From Dactylosporangium roseum (lineage in GTDB: Bacteria; Actinomycetota; Actinomycetes; Mycobacteriales; Micromonosporaceae), in the NCBI RefSeq assembly GCF_025264685.1, contig NZ_CP073721.1, forward strand, positions 7,209,501 through 7,273,500: DNA of 64,000 nucleotides, given 5' to 3'. The notes under the pieces are model-generated. The model made no database searches, was not told where the DNA came from, and was given only the letters and a program-made list of their open reading frames with translations. Positions 21,361 to 29,298 of the stretch are shown here, in pieces (position 1 is the stretch's first letter; each line of letters begins with the position of its first letter). The translations under genes and the position numbers were made by a program.

Positions 21361-22227
21361 ATGCCCGTGCAGGTACCCGAGACGATGAAGCGCATCGTCC
21401 ACTTCGGATCCCGCAACTACGGCCGGCTCACCGCCAACCGGCGGATGCTCCCGTCGTTCCTCATCTGCGGCGGTCAGCGCTGCGGCACCACGTCGCTCTA
21501 CCGGGCCCTCGCCGCGCACCCCGCCGTCATCAAGGCGGTGCTGCACAAGGGCGTGCACTACTTCGACGTCGGCTACCACCGCGGGCTGCGCTGGTACCGC
21601 GGCCACTTCCCGCTCCAGCGCCGCGCCGACCGGGTGCGCGCCGAGTTCGGCGTGTCCGCGCAGACGTTCGAGTCGAGCCCGTACTACATGTACCACCCGC
21701 ACGCCCTGGCCCGGATCGCCCGCGACCTGCCCGACGTGAAGCTCGTCGTGCTCGTCCGCGACCCCGTCGAGCGCGCCTACTCGCAGCACGCGCACGAGGT
21801 GGCCCGCGGCTTCGAGACCGAGGTCGACTTCGGTCAGGCGCTGCGGCTCGAGGAGTCGCGCCTGGACGGCGAGCGCGAGCGGCTGCTCACCGAACCGTTC
21901 TCGTACAGCTTCGCCCACCAGCACCACGCGTACCGGGCCCGCGGCGAGTACATCGAGTACCTCGAGCCGATGGCCGCGCTGCTCGGCCGCGACCGGGTGC
22001 ACGTCGTGGACAGCAGCCTGTTCTTCACCCGGCCGGAGCCCGTCTACGACGCCGTCGTCGACTTCCTCGGGCTGCCCCGCACCGGCTCCTACCCGCCGTT
22101 CGAGCGGCACAACGCCCGCCCGCGCAACCGGCTCGACGACTCGATCGCCTCGATGCTGACCGACCACTACCGGCCGTACGACGAGCGCCTCGCGGCGTGG
22201 CTCGGGTACCGGCCGTCGTGGATGTGA
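21361..22227 (+). CDS. PAPS-dependent sulfotransferase
   Basis: 288 aa, normal sulfotransferase length. The 5'-phosphosulfate-binding loop is FLICGGQRCGTTSLYRAL (about 34-51) and the 3'-phosphate-binding motif is VVLVRDPVERAYSQH (about 129-143). It is closest in style to bacterial NodH/heparan-type carbohydrate sulfotransferases. It would move sulfate from PAPS to a sugar of the polymer; the acceptor is unknown. The preceding stop is 2 bp away and the next gene overlaps by 4 bp. PAPS could come from the APS-kinase gene at 15170-16720. Confidence 0.9.
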   Translation: MPVQVPETMKRIVHFGSRNYGRLTANRRMLPSFLICGGQRCGTTSLYRALAAHPAVIKAVLHKGVHYFDVGYHRGLRWYRGHFPLQRRADRVRAEFGVSAQTFESSPYYMYHPHALARIARDLPDVKLVVLVRDPVERAYSQHAHEVARGFETEVDFGQALRLEESRLDGERERLLTEPFSYSFAHQHHAYRARGEYIEYLEPMAALLGRDRVHVVDSSLFFTRPEPVYDAVVDFLGLPRTGSYPPFERHNARPRNRLDDSIASMLTDHYRPYDERLAAWLGYRPSWM

Positions 22228-23699
22228 CCGCCACGCTGGAGCGGCCCGCGCTGGAGTCGCCGAAGGGCATGCTCCGGGGCGCGGTCCGCGGTGGTGTCGC
22301 CAACCTGGCCGGCACGGTCTGCACCGGGCTCGCCGGCGTGGGCGTCACCTGGCTCGCCGCGCGGGCGCTCGACCCGCGGACGGCGGGCGCGTTCTTCGCC
22401 GCCACGGCCACCTTCGGCCTGGGCGTCACCGTCGCGAAGCTCGGCATGCAGACCTCGCTGGTCTACTGGCCGGCGCGGATGCGCGCCACGGGCGACCTGT
22501 CCCGGCTCGGCGAGTGCCTGCGGATCGCACTGGGCTCGGTGGCCGCGGCGGGCCTGGTCATCGCGACGGGCCTGTGGTTCGCGGCGGATCTGCTGCCCGG
22601 TCGTGCCGATCTGGTACGGGCCCTGGCGGTCTTCCTGCCGGTGGCGGCGCTGAGCGACGGGCTGCTCGCCGCGACCCGCGGCCTGCGCGTGATGCGCCCG
22701 ACGGTCCTGCTGGACCGGGTCCTCCGCCCGGCGACCCAACTCCTGCTGCTGGCGCTGGTCTGGGCCGCCGGCTGGGGACAGGACGTCTTCGCCGCGCTGT
22801 GGGCGCTGCCGTACCTCCCGGTCGCGCTCCTCGCCGGCCTGGCGCTGGGCCGGGTGCGCTCGACGGTGACGGTGCCGGATCGCGGCGAGCCGACGGACTT
22901 CACGCCGCGGCGATTCTGGGGTTTCACCGCGCCGCGGGCGGTCGCGAGCCTCGCGCAGATGGCCCTGCAGCGGGTCGACGTGCTGCTCGTCGCCGCCCTC
23001 GCGGGTCTCGCGCCCGCCGCGATGTACGCCGTCGCCGGCCGGTTCATGATCCTCGGCCAGTTCGTCAACCAGGGCGTTTCACAGTCGGCGCAGCCGCGCC
23101 TCGCCGAGCGGCTGGCCGTCCGGGACACCGCCGGCGCCAACCTGCTCTACCGGCAGGCGACCGCCTGGGTCGTGCTCGCCGCCTGGCCGCTGTACCTGCT
23201 CGTGTTCACGTACGCCCCGCTGTACCTGGGCTTCTTCGGCGAGCACTACGAGGACGGCGTCCGGATCACCCGCCTGCTCGCCGCCACGATGCTCGTGGCC
23301 ACGGCCTGCGGGATGGTTGACATGGTCCTCGCCATGGCCGGACGCACCTGGTGGAACCTCGCCAACGTCGGGCTGGCCCTGATCGTGATGCTCGGCGTCG
23401 ACGTGCTGCTGATCCCCCGCAGCGGTGCGTTCGGCGCGGCCGTCGGGCTGTGCGCGGCGGTGCTCGTCAACAACCTCGTCCCGCTCGCGCAGGTGGTGCG
23501 GGGACTGGGGCTGCACCCGTTCGGCCGGGCCACGCTGCTGGCGTGTGCCCTGGCGGCGGGGTGTTTCGCCGTACCGCAGCTCGCGCTGCTGCCGGTGCAC
23601 GGCCTGGTCTTCAAGATTGCCGCCACCGGGGCGGGCATCGCGGCGTACGGCTACGCGGTGATGCGGTTCAAAACAGTTCTGATGCAGGGGGGTCGATGA
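22224..23699 (+). CDS. Polysaccharide flippase (Wzx/MOP superfamily)
   Basis: 491 aa with 12-14 hydrophobic segments and MATE/MviN-like topology: GGVANLAGTVCTGLAGVGVTW at the N-terminus, then FGLGVTVAKLGMQTSL and RVDVLLVAALAGLAPAAMYA in the middle. It probably flips lipid-linked repeat units to the outer face. The start is set at GTG 22224, which overlaps the sulfotransferase stop in a GTGA junction like its neighbours; GTG 22197 and 22218 upstream are alternatives. With the Wzz- and Wzy-like genes it completes a Wzx/Wzy-type export set. Confidence 0.87.
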   Translation: MTATLERPALESPKGMLRGAVRGGVANLAGTVCTGLAGVGVTWLAARALDPRTAGAFFAATATFGLGVTVAKLGMQTSLVYWPARMRATGDLSRLGECLRIALGSVAAAGLVIATGLWFAADLLPGRADLVRALAVFLPVAALSDGLLAATRGLRVMRPTVLLDRVLRPATQLLLLALVWAAGWGQDVFAALWALPYLPVALLAGLALGRVRSTVTVPDRGEPTDFTPRRFWGFTAPRAVASLAQMALQRVDVLLVAALAGLAPAAMYAVAGRFMILGQFVNQGVSQSAQPRLAERLAVRDTAGANLLYRQATAWVVLAAWPLYLLVFTYAPLYLGFFGEHYEDGVRITRLLAATMLVATACGMVDMVLAMAGRTWWNLANVGLALIVMLGVDVLLIPRSGAFGAAVGLCAAVLVNNLVPLAQVVRGLGLHPFGRATLLACALAAGCFAVPQLALLPVHGLVFKIAATGAGIAAYGYAVMRFKTVLMQGGR

Positions 23700-24442
23700 G
23701 AACCGACTACGCGGAGGTCTTCCAGTCGGACGCGGCGGTCGACAAGTACGAACGGGTCGTCTACGCACCGGAGACGTACTCGACGGCCGTGAGCATGCGC
23801 CAGCGCGCGTTCCTGCGGCGGCTGGTGCGGCGGGAGTTCACGGCGCGCCGGCCGATCCAGCACGACTTCGCGTGCGGCACCGGACGGGCCATCAAGCTGC
23901 TGCACGGCGTCGTGCGGGCCGCGCACGGCTACGACGTGTCGGCGCAGATGCTCACGAAGGCCAGGGAGGCCGGCGTCTACGCCAAGCTGCACCAGGTCGC
24001 CGAGGACGGCCCGGTGCCCGAGCCGGCCACCGCGGACGGCCCGGCCCTGGTGACGGTCTTCCGGCTGCTGCTCAACGCGCCGAAGGACGTGCGGGACCGG
24101 GCGATCGCGTTCGCCGCGCAGATCCTGCCCGAGGCCGATTCGGGGCTGCTGGTCGTGGAGAACCACGGCAACCGCTCGTCGCTGCGCCACCTGCGGCACC
24201 GGCGCAACCGGAGCAACGCCTGGTTCGCCGAACTGCACCACGCCGAGGTCGAGCAGCTACTGGCGCGGCACGGCTTCGAGGTGGTCGACCGGCGCGGCTT
24301 CGCGGTCTTCCCGCCGGGTGCCTACCGGCGCGACTGGCTGCGCCCGGTGGCCCGCCGGGCCGACGACCTCGCGACCCGCTCCAGCCACCTCTCGGCGGTG
24401 GCCACCGACGTGCTCTACGTCGCCCGGCGCATACCGAAGTGA
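23696..24442 (+). CDS. Class I SAM-dependent methyltransferase
   Basis: 248 aa. The SAM-binding motif I is HDFACGTGRAIKLLH (about 58-72) followed by AHGYDVSAQMLTKAREAGVYAKL, and motif IV region LVTVFRLLLNAP. This matches class I methyltransferases, probably acting on a sugar or lipid-linked intermediate of the polymer. The ATG overlaps the flippase stop (ATGA). No other domain or membrane segment is visible, so it acts in the cytoplasm. Substrate unknown. Confidence 0.85.
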   Translation: MRTDYAEVFQSDAAVDKYERVVYAPETYSTAVSMRQRAFLRRLVRREFTARRPIQHDFACGTGRAIKLLHGVVRAAHGYDVSAQMLTKAREAGVYAKLHQVAEDGPVPEPATADGPALVTVFRLLLNAPKDVRDRAIAFAAQILPEADSGLLVVENHGNRSSLRHLRHRRNRSNAWFAELHHAEVEQLLARHGFEVVDRRGFAVFPPGAYRRDWLRPVARRADDLATRSSHLSAVATDVLYVARRIPK

Positions 24443-24458
24443 CCCCGAAGGGGAACGC

Positions 24459-25523
24459 ATGAAGCGGAGCGTGCTGACCCTTGCCGTGGTGGCCGCCGTC
24501 GTCGCGGCCGCCACGGCGGTCACCCTGAGCGTGATGTCCACGAAGGACGGGCCCGGGCCCCGGCCGTCACCGGCCCCCGACACCGCCGGTCCACCGGCGA
24601 TCGCGACGTCGAAGGGGCCGTTCCAGGCCGGTCCGGTCGGACCGCCGGCCGAGGGCTCGTACCTCGGTGCGTGGGTGCGACCGGAGCGGCTCACGGAGTC
24701 GGGCCGGGTCTCGGCCATGACGACGTGGGAAGAGACGCTCGGGCGCCGGATGGCGATCGTCAACACGTACCGCCGCTTCGACGAGAACTTCATCAACGCC
24801 TCCGACCGCTCGTTCACCGACCGGGGCACCACGCTGATGCTGTCCTGGGCCGGTGGTGACACGCGGCTCGTCACGATGGGCCGCTACGACGACCTGATCC
24901 GCGAGCGCGCCCGCGAGCTCAAGGCGTTCGGCCGGCCGGTGCTGATGCGGTACCGCTGGGAGATGGACCGGCCGAACCTGCGCGCCCAGATGTGGTCGGG
25001 CGCCGACTACATCGCGGCCTGGCGGCACGTGCGCGCCATCTTCACGGCCGAGGGCGCGACGAACGCGTCCTGGGTGTGGTGCCCGACGGCGGAGGGCTTC
25101 ACCGGCGGGTACGCGCCGGAGTTCTACCCCGGCGACGACGTCGTCGACTGGACGTGCGTCGACGTGTACGCCGGCTCGAAGTACGGCAGCATGAGCACGC
25201 TGCTGCGGCCGTTCCTGGAATTCTGCGCCGAGCACCCGACGAAGCCGGTGATGATCGGCGAGTTCGGCGTGGCCCGCACGTGGGGCAGCGAGCAGCGGGC
25301 ATCCTGGCTGCACGACGCCTCGGCGACGTTCAAGGCCAACCCGCAGATCCGGGCGGTGCTGTACTTCGAGTCGGACCCGACGGACAACAAGGGGCCGACG
25401 CAGCAGTTCCAGGTGTCGAACGACCCGGTGGTGCTCTCGGCGTTCCGCTCGTCGCTGGCCCAGGACGCGTACTACACCCCGATGCCCCTGACGCCAGCCA
25501 CGAAGCGCAAACGCCAGAAGTAG
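24459..25523 (+). CDS. Secreted GH26-like glycoside hydrolase
   Basis: 354 aa. An N-terminal signal/anchor helix (VLTLAVVAAVVAAATAVTLSV) and a Pro-rich linker precede a GH26-like TIM barrel. The likely acid/base Glu168 lies in LMRYRWEMD and the nucleophile Glu268 in MIGEFGVAR; family segments YIAAWRHVRAIF, TNASWVWCPTAEGF and DWTCVDVYAG are also present. In classical GH26 the acid/base follows a His (HEM); here it is Trp (WEM). It probably trims or releases the polymer outside the cell. The start has GAAGGGGA upstream. It ends the first polysaccharide operon. Confidence 0.8.
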   Translation: MKRSVLTLAVVAAVVAAATAVTLSVMSTKDGPGPRPSPAPDTAGPPAIATSKGPFQAGPVGPPAEGSYLGAWVRPERLTESGRVSAMTTWEETLGRRMAIVNTYRRFDENFINASDRSFTDRGTTLMLSWAGGDTRLVTMGRYDDLIRERARELKAFGRPVLMRYRWEMDRPNLRAQMWSGADYIAAWRHVRAIFTAEGATNASWVWCPTAEGFTGGYAPEFYPGDDVVDWTCVDVYAGSKYGSMSTLLRPFLEFCAEHPTKPVMIGEFGVARTWGSEQRASWLHDASATFKANPQIRAVLYFESDPTDNKGPTQQFQVSNDPVVLSAFRSSLAQDAYYTPMPLTPATKRKRQK

Positions 25524-25534
25524 CCCGGCCCGTC

Positions 25535-25649
25535 CGGCACGGCACGGCACGGCCCGGCACGGCACGGCCCGGCCCGGCCCGGCACGGCCCGGCACGGCCC
25601 GGCACGGCCCGGCACGGCCCGGCACGGCCCGGCACGGCCCGGCACGGCA
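25535..25649. repeat. Low-complexity GGCAC/GGCCC tandem tract
   Basis: About 115 bp made of alternating GGCAC and GGCCC pentamers. The second half is a regular 10-bp repeat, GGCACGGCCC, about seven times. It lies between the GH26 stop and palindromic repeat copy 3, whose left arm begins inside its last unit. It has no coding signature beyond translation of the repeat. Confidence 0.85.
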
Positions 25650-25726
25650 CGTTGATCTTGCAGTTGTGGTGCCTGACAACCCGGACATTTTCGGAGTGTC
25701 GCGGCACCACAACTGCAAGATCAACG
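25650..25726. repeat. Palindromic repeat family 1, copy 3
   Basis: Perfect 24-bp arms (25650-25673 and 25703-25726) surround a loop with TGACAACCCGGACATT and GGAGTGTC. It sits between the 3' ends of convergent genes (GH26-like, and the WecG/TagA gene whose stop is at 25768), where a bidirectional terminator would be expected. Confidence 0.9.
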
Positions 25727-25767
25727 CAGTCGTGCGGGCCACGGGGCGGCGCGGGCCACGGGGCGGG

Positions 25768-26595
25768 TTACGCGCGGTGGGCGGGGCGGTGGGTCAGGCG
25801 GTGGTGCAAGGAGCGGGCCAGGAGCGCGGCGGCGAACGGGGCGTCCTCGCGCAGGTAGCGGCGGGCCAGCCGGCGCGGCTCGCGGGCCAGCCGGTCCAGC
25901 CACTCCAGGCCCGCCTTCTGCAGCACCGGCCGCGCCCGCCGGACGTCGCCGGCGACGAAGTTCACCGCCGCGCCGCAGCCCAGGAACCAGGTCTCCGGCA
26001 GGTCGGCCCGCAGCCGGGCGATCAGGTGCTCCTGCCGCGGGAAGCCCAGCCCGACGTACACCATGTCCGGGCGGCACTCGGCAACACTCGCGCAGGCGTC
26101 GGCCAGCCCCGCGGGATCGCGGTCGAAGCCGAACGGCGGGCAGAGCGTGCCGGCCACCCGGAGTCCGGGACACGCCTCGGCCAGCCGCTCGGCGGCCCGC
26201 TGCGCGCCGTCCGCGACGCCGTCGGCCGCGGGAGCGCCGCCCAGCACGAAGACGCTCCGCCGGGTCGCCGCCAGGCCGCGCGACAGCGACCAGATCAGGT
26301 CCGATCCGGCCACGCGGGCCGGGAGTGAGCGGCCGGCCAGGCGGGCGGCCCACACCAACGGGGCGCCGTCGGCCACCGCCAGGTCGGCCGCCCGCAGGTG
26401 GGCCAGCAGCGCCGGGTCGCGGGAGACCTGGCGGAGGATGTCGACGTTCGGGGTGACGATCCAGCCGCCCCGTCCTTCGTCGAGCGCCCGCAGGACGTGC
26501 GTGACGACCTCGGGTTCGGTCAACGGGTCGATGGCCAGATCGCCAACGGGGACGCGCCGGGTGTAGCTGCGCAGCATCGTTCGTCCGCAATTCAT
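25768..26595 (-). CDS. WecG/TagA/CpsF family glycosyltransferase (GT26)
   Basis: 275 aa. Typical GT26 blocks are visible: WIVTPNVDILRQVSRD, ADLAVADGAPLVWAARL, VAGSDLIWSLSR, SVFVLGGAP, DMVYVGLGFPRQEHLI and WFLGCGAAVNFVAGDVRRARP. This family adds the second sugar (ManNAc or related) to a lipid-linked primer in ECA, teichoic acid or exopolysaccharide assembly. It is transcribed alone on the minus strand between the two plus-strand polysaccharide operons, with a 61-bp divergent gap to the second sulfotransferase. Confidence 0.9.
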   Translation of the reverse strand: MNCGRTMLRSYTRRVPVGDLAIDPLTEPEVVTHVLRALDEGRGGWIVTPNVDILRQVSRDPALLAHLRAADLAVADGAPLVWAARLAGRSLPARVAGSDLIWSLSRGLAATRRSVFVLGGAPAADGVADGAQRAAERLAEACPGLRVAGTLCPPFGFDRDPAGLADACASVAECRPDMVYVGLGFPRQEHLIARLRADLPETWFLGCGAAVNFVAGDVRRARPVLQKAGLEWLDRLAREPRRLARRYLREDAPFAAALLARSLHHRLTHRPAHRA

Positions 26596-26656
26596 CGTTA
26601 GAGCAACCAGAAACCAGCAGAGCTGGCATATCTACCAAAACGACCAAGGAGGACGC

Positions 26657-27580
26657 TTGGTACGCGTTCTGTTCCTCGGCGGCCTCGGCCGCAGCGGCAC
26701 CACGCTGCTCGAACGCCTCCTCGGCGAGCTGCCGGGCGTCTGTCCGCTGGGCGAGGTCGTGCACCTGTGGGAGCGCGATATCGCCGGCGACGAGCGCTGC
26801 GCGTGCGGCAAGCGCTTCTCCGACTGCGACTTCTGGCACGCCGTGGGCGAGAAGGCGTTCGGTGGCTGGCACCACGTCGACGTGTGGCGGGTCCTGGCGC
26901 TGCGGCACGCCGTCGAGCGCACGCGGTACATCCCGCGCCTCGCGAGCGTCCGGATGACCGCCGCGCAGCGGCTGCTCGTCGAGGAGTACGCCGACTGGTA
27001 CTCCCGGCTGTACGAGGCGGCCGCGGCCGTCTCCGGCGCCGACGTGCTCGTCGACTCCTCGAAGCACGCGGCGCTGGCCTACTGCCTGCGGTTCGCCCCC
27101 GACATCGACCTGCGGGTCGTGCACATGGTGCGGGACAGCCGGGGCGTCGCGTACTCGTGGACGAAGAAGGTGTCCCGGCCGGAGGCGGACGGGGCCGCCG
27201 AGATGACGCGCTACTCCCCCAGCCGCTCCGCCCTGCTCTGGAACGCCCACAACACCGCGCTCTCCATGCTGCACCGCTGCGGGGTGCCGGTGAAGCGGGT
27301 GCGGTACGAGGAACTGCTCGAAGAGCCGGAGGAGACGCTGCGCGACCTCGCCGGGTTCGCCGGCCTGCCGGCCACCGACGTCCCGTTCCTCAGCGACGGC
27401 ACCGCCGAGCTGGGACCGTGCCACAGCGCCGCCGGGAACCCGATGCGGTTCAAGGTCGGCCCGGTGCCCCTGCGCCGCGACGACGCCTGGCGGACCGCGC
27501 TGCCGGTGCGCCAGCGGCGGGTCGTGAGCGCCCTGACGGCCCCGCTGCTCAGCGCGTACGGCTACCGGGGCGAGCGATGA
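26657..27580 (+). CDS. Second sulfotransferase family protein
   Basis: 307 aa. The 5'-phosphosulfate loop is FLGGLGRSGTTLLERLL (residues 6-22) and the 3'-phosphate site is VHMVRDSRGVAYSW. It is a different subgroup from the 21361-22227 enzyme, with CACGKRFSDCDFW near residue 50, a Cys-rich insert common in this subgroup. The start is TTG 26657, set by AAGGAGG at 26646-26652; no ATG or GTG gives the N-terminal PSB loop. It begins a second operon with the GT2 gene, which overlaps it by 4 bp. Confidence 0.85.
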   Translation: MVRVLFLGGLGRSGTTLLERLLGELPGVCPLGEVVHLWERDIAGDERCACGKRFSDCDFWHAVGEKAFGGWHHVDVWRVLALRHAVERTRYIPRLASVRMTAAQRLLVEEYADWYSRLYEAAAAVSGADVLVDSSKHAALAYCLRFAPDIDLRVVHMVRDSRGVAYSWTKKVSRPEADGAAEMTRYSPSRSALLWNAHNTALSMLHRCGVPVKRVRYEELLEEPEETLRDLAGFAGLPATDVPFLSDGTAELGPCHSAAGNPMRFKVGPVPLRRDDAWRTALPVRQRRVVSALTAPLLSAYGYRGER

Positions 27581-28503
27581 ACACCGCCGCGCACTGGCCG
27601 AGCGTCGGCGTCGTCGTCCCCACCCGCAACCGCCCGGGCCTGCTGGCGCGTGCCGTCGCGGGCATCGTCGCGCAGGACTACCCCGGGCCGGTGCGCACCA
27701 TCGTGGTCTTCGACCAGCACGACCCCGACGTGGCGCTGTGCCGGGGCGGGGAACGGCCGCTCGACGTGCTGCCCAACCTGCGCCGGCCGGGGCTCGCCGG
27801 GGCCCGCAACACCGGCATCGTGGCCCTGGACACCGACCTGGTCGCGTTCTGCGACGACGACGACGTGTGGGTGCCGACGAAGCTGCGCCGGCAGGTCCAC
27901 GCGATGCAGCAGCGGCCACAGGCGGAGTTCTGCACGTCGGCGATCGAGGTGGAGTTCGGCGACCGGCTCAACACCCGCCTCGCCGGCGCCTCCCTGGTCG
28001 GCCTCGACGACCTGGTCCGGTCGCGGATGTCGATGCTGCACTCCTCGACGTTCCTGGTCCGCCGCTCGGCGTTCGCCGAGGACGAGATGGGCCTGGTCGC
28101 CGAGGACGCGCCGGGCAGCCAGAACGAGGACTGGGACCTGCTGCTGCGGGCGGCGAAGCGCGGCGAGATCGTCCACGTCGACGAGTCGCTCGTGCGTGTC
28201 CTGTGGGGCCGGACGTCGATGTTCGCCTACGAGTACGCCACCAAGATGGCATCGCTGCGCTGGATGATGGCGCGGCACCCGGAGATCGCCGGCTCCGGCA
28301 CCGGCGCCGGGCGCGTCTACGGCCAGCTCGCCTGCTGGTCCGCCGCGAGCGGCAACCGCCGCGACGCCTGGCGGTGGACCAAGGCGGCGGTCCGCTCCAA
28401 CTGGCGCGAACCGCGCGCGGCGATCGCGCTGGCCGCCGTCACCGGCGTCGTGAAGGTGGAGCGGGTGCTCGGGGCCCTCCACCGGAGGGGCCACGGGATC
28501 TAG
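27577..28503 (+). CDS. GT2 family glycosyltransferase
   Basis: 308 aa. GT-A features are VGVVVPTRNRPGLLARAV at the N-terminus, RRPGLAGARNTGI, then the metal-binding acidic run FCDDDDVWVP and the acceptor-side NEDWDLLLRAAKRG. It would transfer a sugar from a nucleotide donor in assembly of the repeat unit. No membrane helices are present. The ATG overlaps the sulfotransferase stop (ATGA). Sugar donor and acceptor are not predictable. Confidence 0.88.
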   Translation: MNTAAHWPSVGVVVPTRNRPGLLARAVAGIVAQDYPGPVRTIVVFDQHDPDVALCRGGERPLDVLPNLRRPGLAGARNTGIVALDTDLVAFCDDDDVWVPTKLRRQVHAMQQRPQAEFCTSAIEVEFGDRLNTRLAGASLVGLDDLVRSRMSMLHSSTFLVRRSAFAEDEMGLVAEDAPGSQNEDWDLLLRAAKRGEIVHVDESLVRVLWGRTSMFAYEYATKMASLRWMMARHPEIAGSGTGAGRVYGQLACWSAASGNRRDAWRWTKAAVRSNWREPRAAIALAAVTGVVKVERVLGALHRRGHGI

Positions 28504-28512
28504 AGTCCTCGC

Positions 28513-29298
28513 ATGAGAGTACGCATCGGGGAAGGCGTCTCACTCAACGTTCGGGTCCACGGCGAGGGCGGCTCCGGTGGGCCGTTTCTCCTCGTCCACG
28601 GCCTGTCGTCCAACGCCCGCCTCTGGGACGGTGTCGCCGAACGGCTCGACGGGCACCCGGTGTTCGCCGTGGACCTGCGCTCCCACGGCGAGTCCGACAG
28701 CCCGCCCGGCGGCTACGACACCGCGACCGCCGCGGTCGACCTCGACGCCGTCTGCCGGGAGCTCGACCTGCCGCCCGCGATCGTCGCCGGGCAGTCCTGG
28801 GGCGGCAACGTCGCGGTCCAGTTCGCCGCGAGGTTCCCGGCACGGGTCCGGGCGCTGGCGCTGATCGACGGCGGCTGGATCGATCTCACCACCCGGTTCT
28901 CCGACTGGCAGTCGTGCGCGGCACGCCTGCGCCCGCCGGACGTGAGCGGCATGACCGCGACCGAGCTACGCGCCCGGCTGCGCGCCGCCCATCCCGACTG
29001 GGCCGGCTGGGCGATCGAGGCCACGGTCTTCAGCCTGGCCGTCGGCCTCGACGACCGGCTCACCCGGCGGCTGCCGATCCCGCGGCACATGCGGATCCTG
29101 CGGAGCATGTGGGACGACCCGCCGCAGCCCTACTTCCCGCGGGTCGAGGTCCCGGTGCTGGCCGTGCCGGCCGGCACGAAGACACCCGACCTCGACGGGC
29201 TGCGCGACGTGCGCGTCCGGCCCTACCCAAACGGCGACCACGACCTGCACGCCCAGCATCCCGCGTCGATCGCGGCCGACCTGATGAGCCTGCGATGA
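28513..29298 (+). CDS. Alpha/beta hydrolase
   Basis: 261 aa. The oxyanion segment LLVHGLSSNARLWD, the strand FAVDLRSHGESD and the nucleophile elbow AGQSWGGNVA (Ser in GQSWG) are clear, with the catalytic His probably in NGDHDLHAQHP. No signal peptide, so cytoplasmic. Substrate unknown. It starts 9 bp after the GT2 stop and overlaps the next gene (ATGA), so the four genes 26657-30494 look like one transcription unit, though this one need not act on polysaccharide. Confidence 0.85.
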   Translation: MRVRIGEGVSLNVRVHGEGGSGGPFLLVHGLSSNARLWDGVAERLDGHPVFAVDLRSHGESDSPPGGYDTATAAVDLDAVCRELDLPPAIVAGQSWGGNVAVQFAARFPARVRALALIDGGWIDLTTRFSDWQSCAARLRPPDVSGMTATELRARLRAAHPDWAGWAIEATVFSLAVGLDDRLTRRLPIPRHMRILRSMWDDPPQPYFPRVEVPVLAVPAGTKTPDLDGLRDVRVRPYPNGDHDLHAQHPASIAADLMSLR

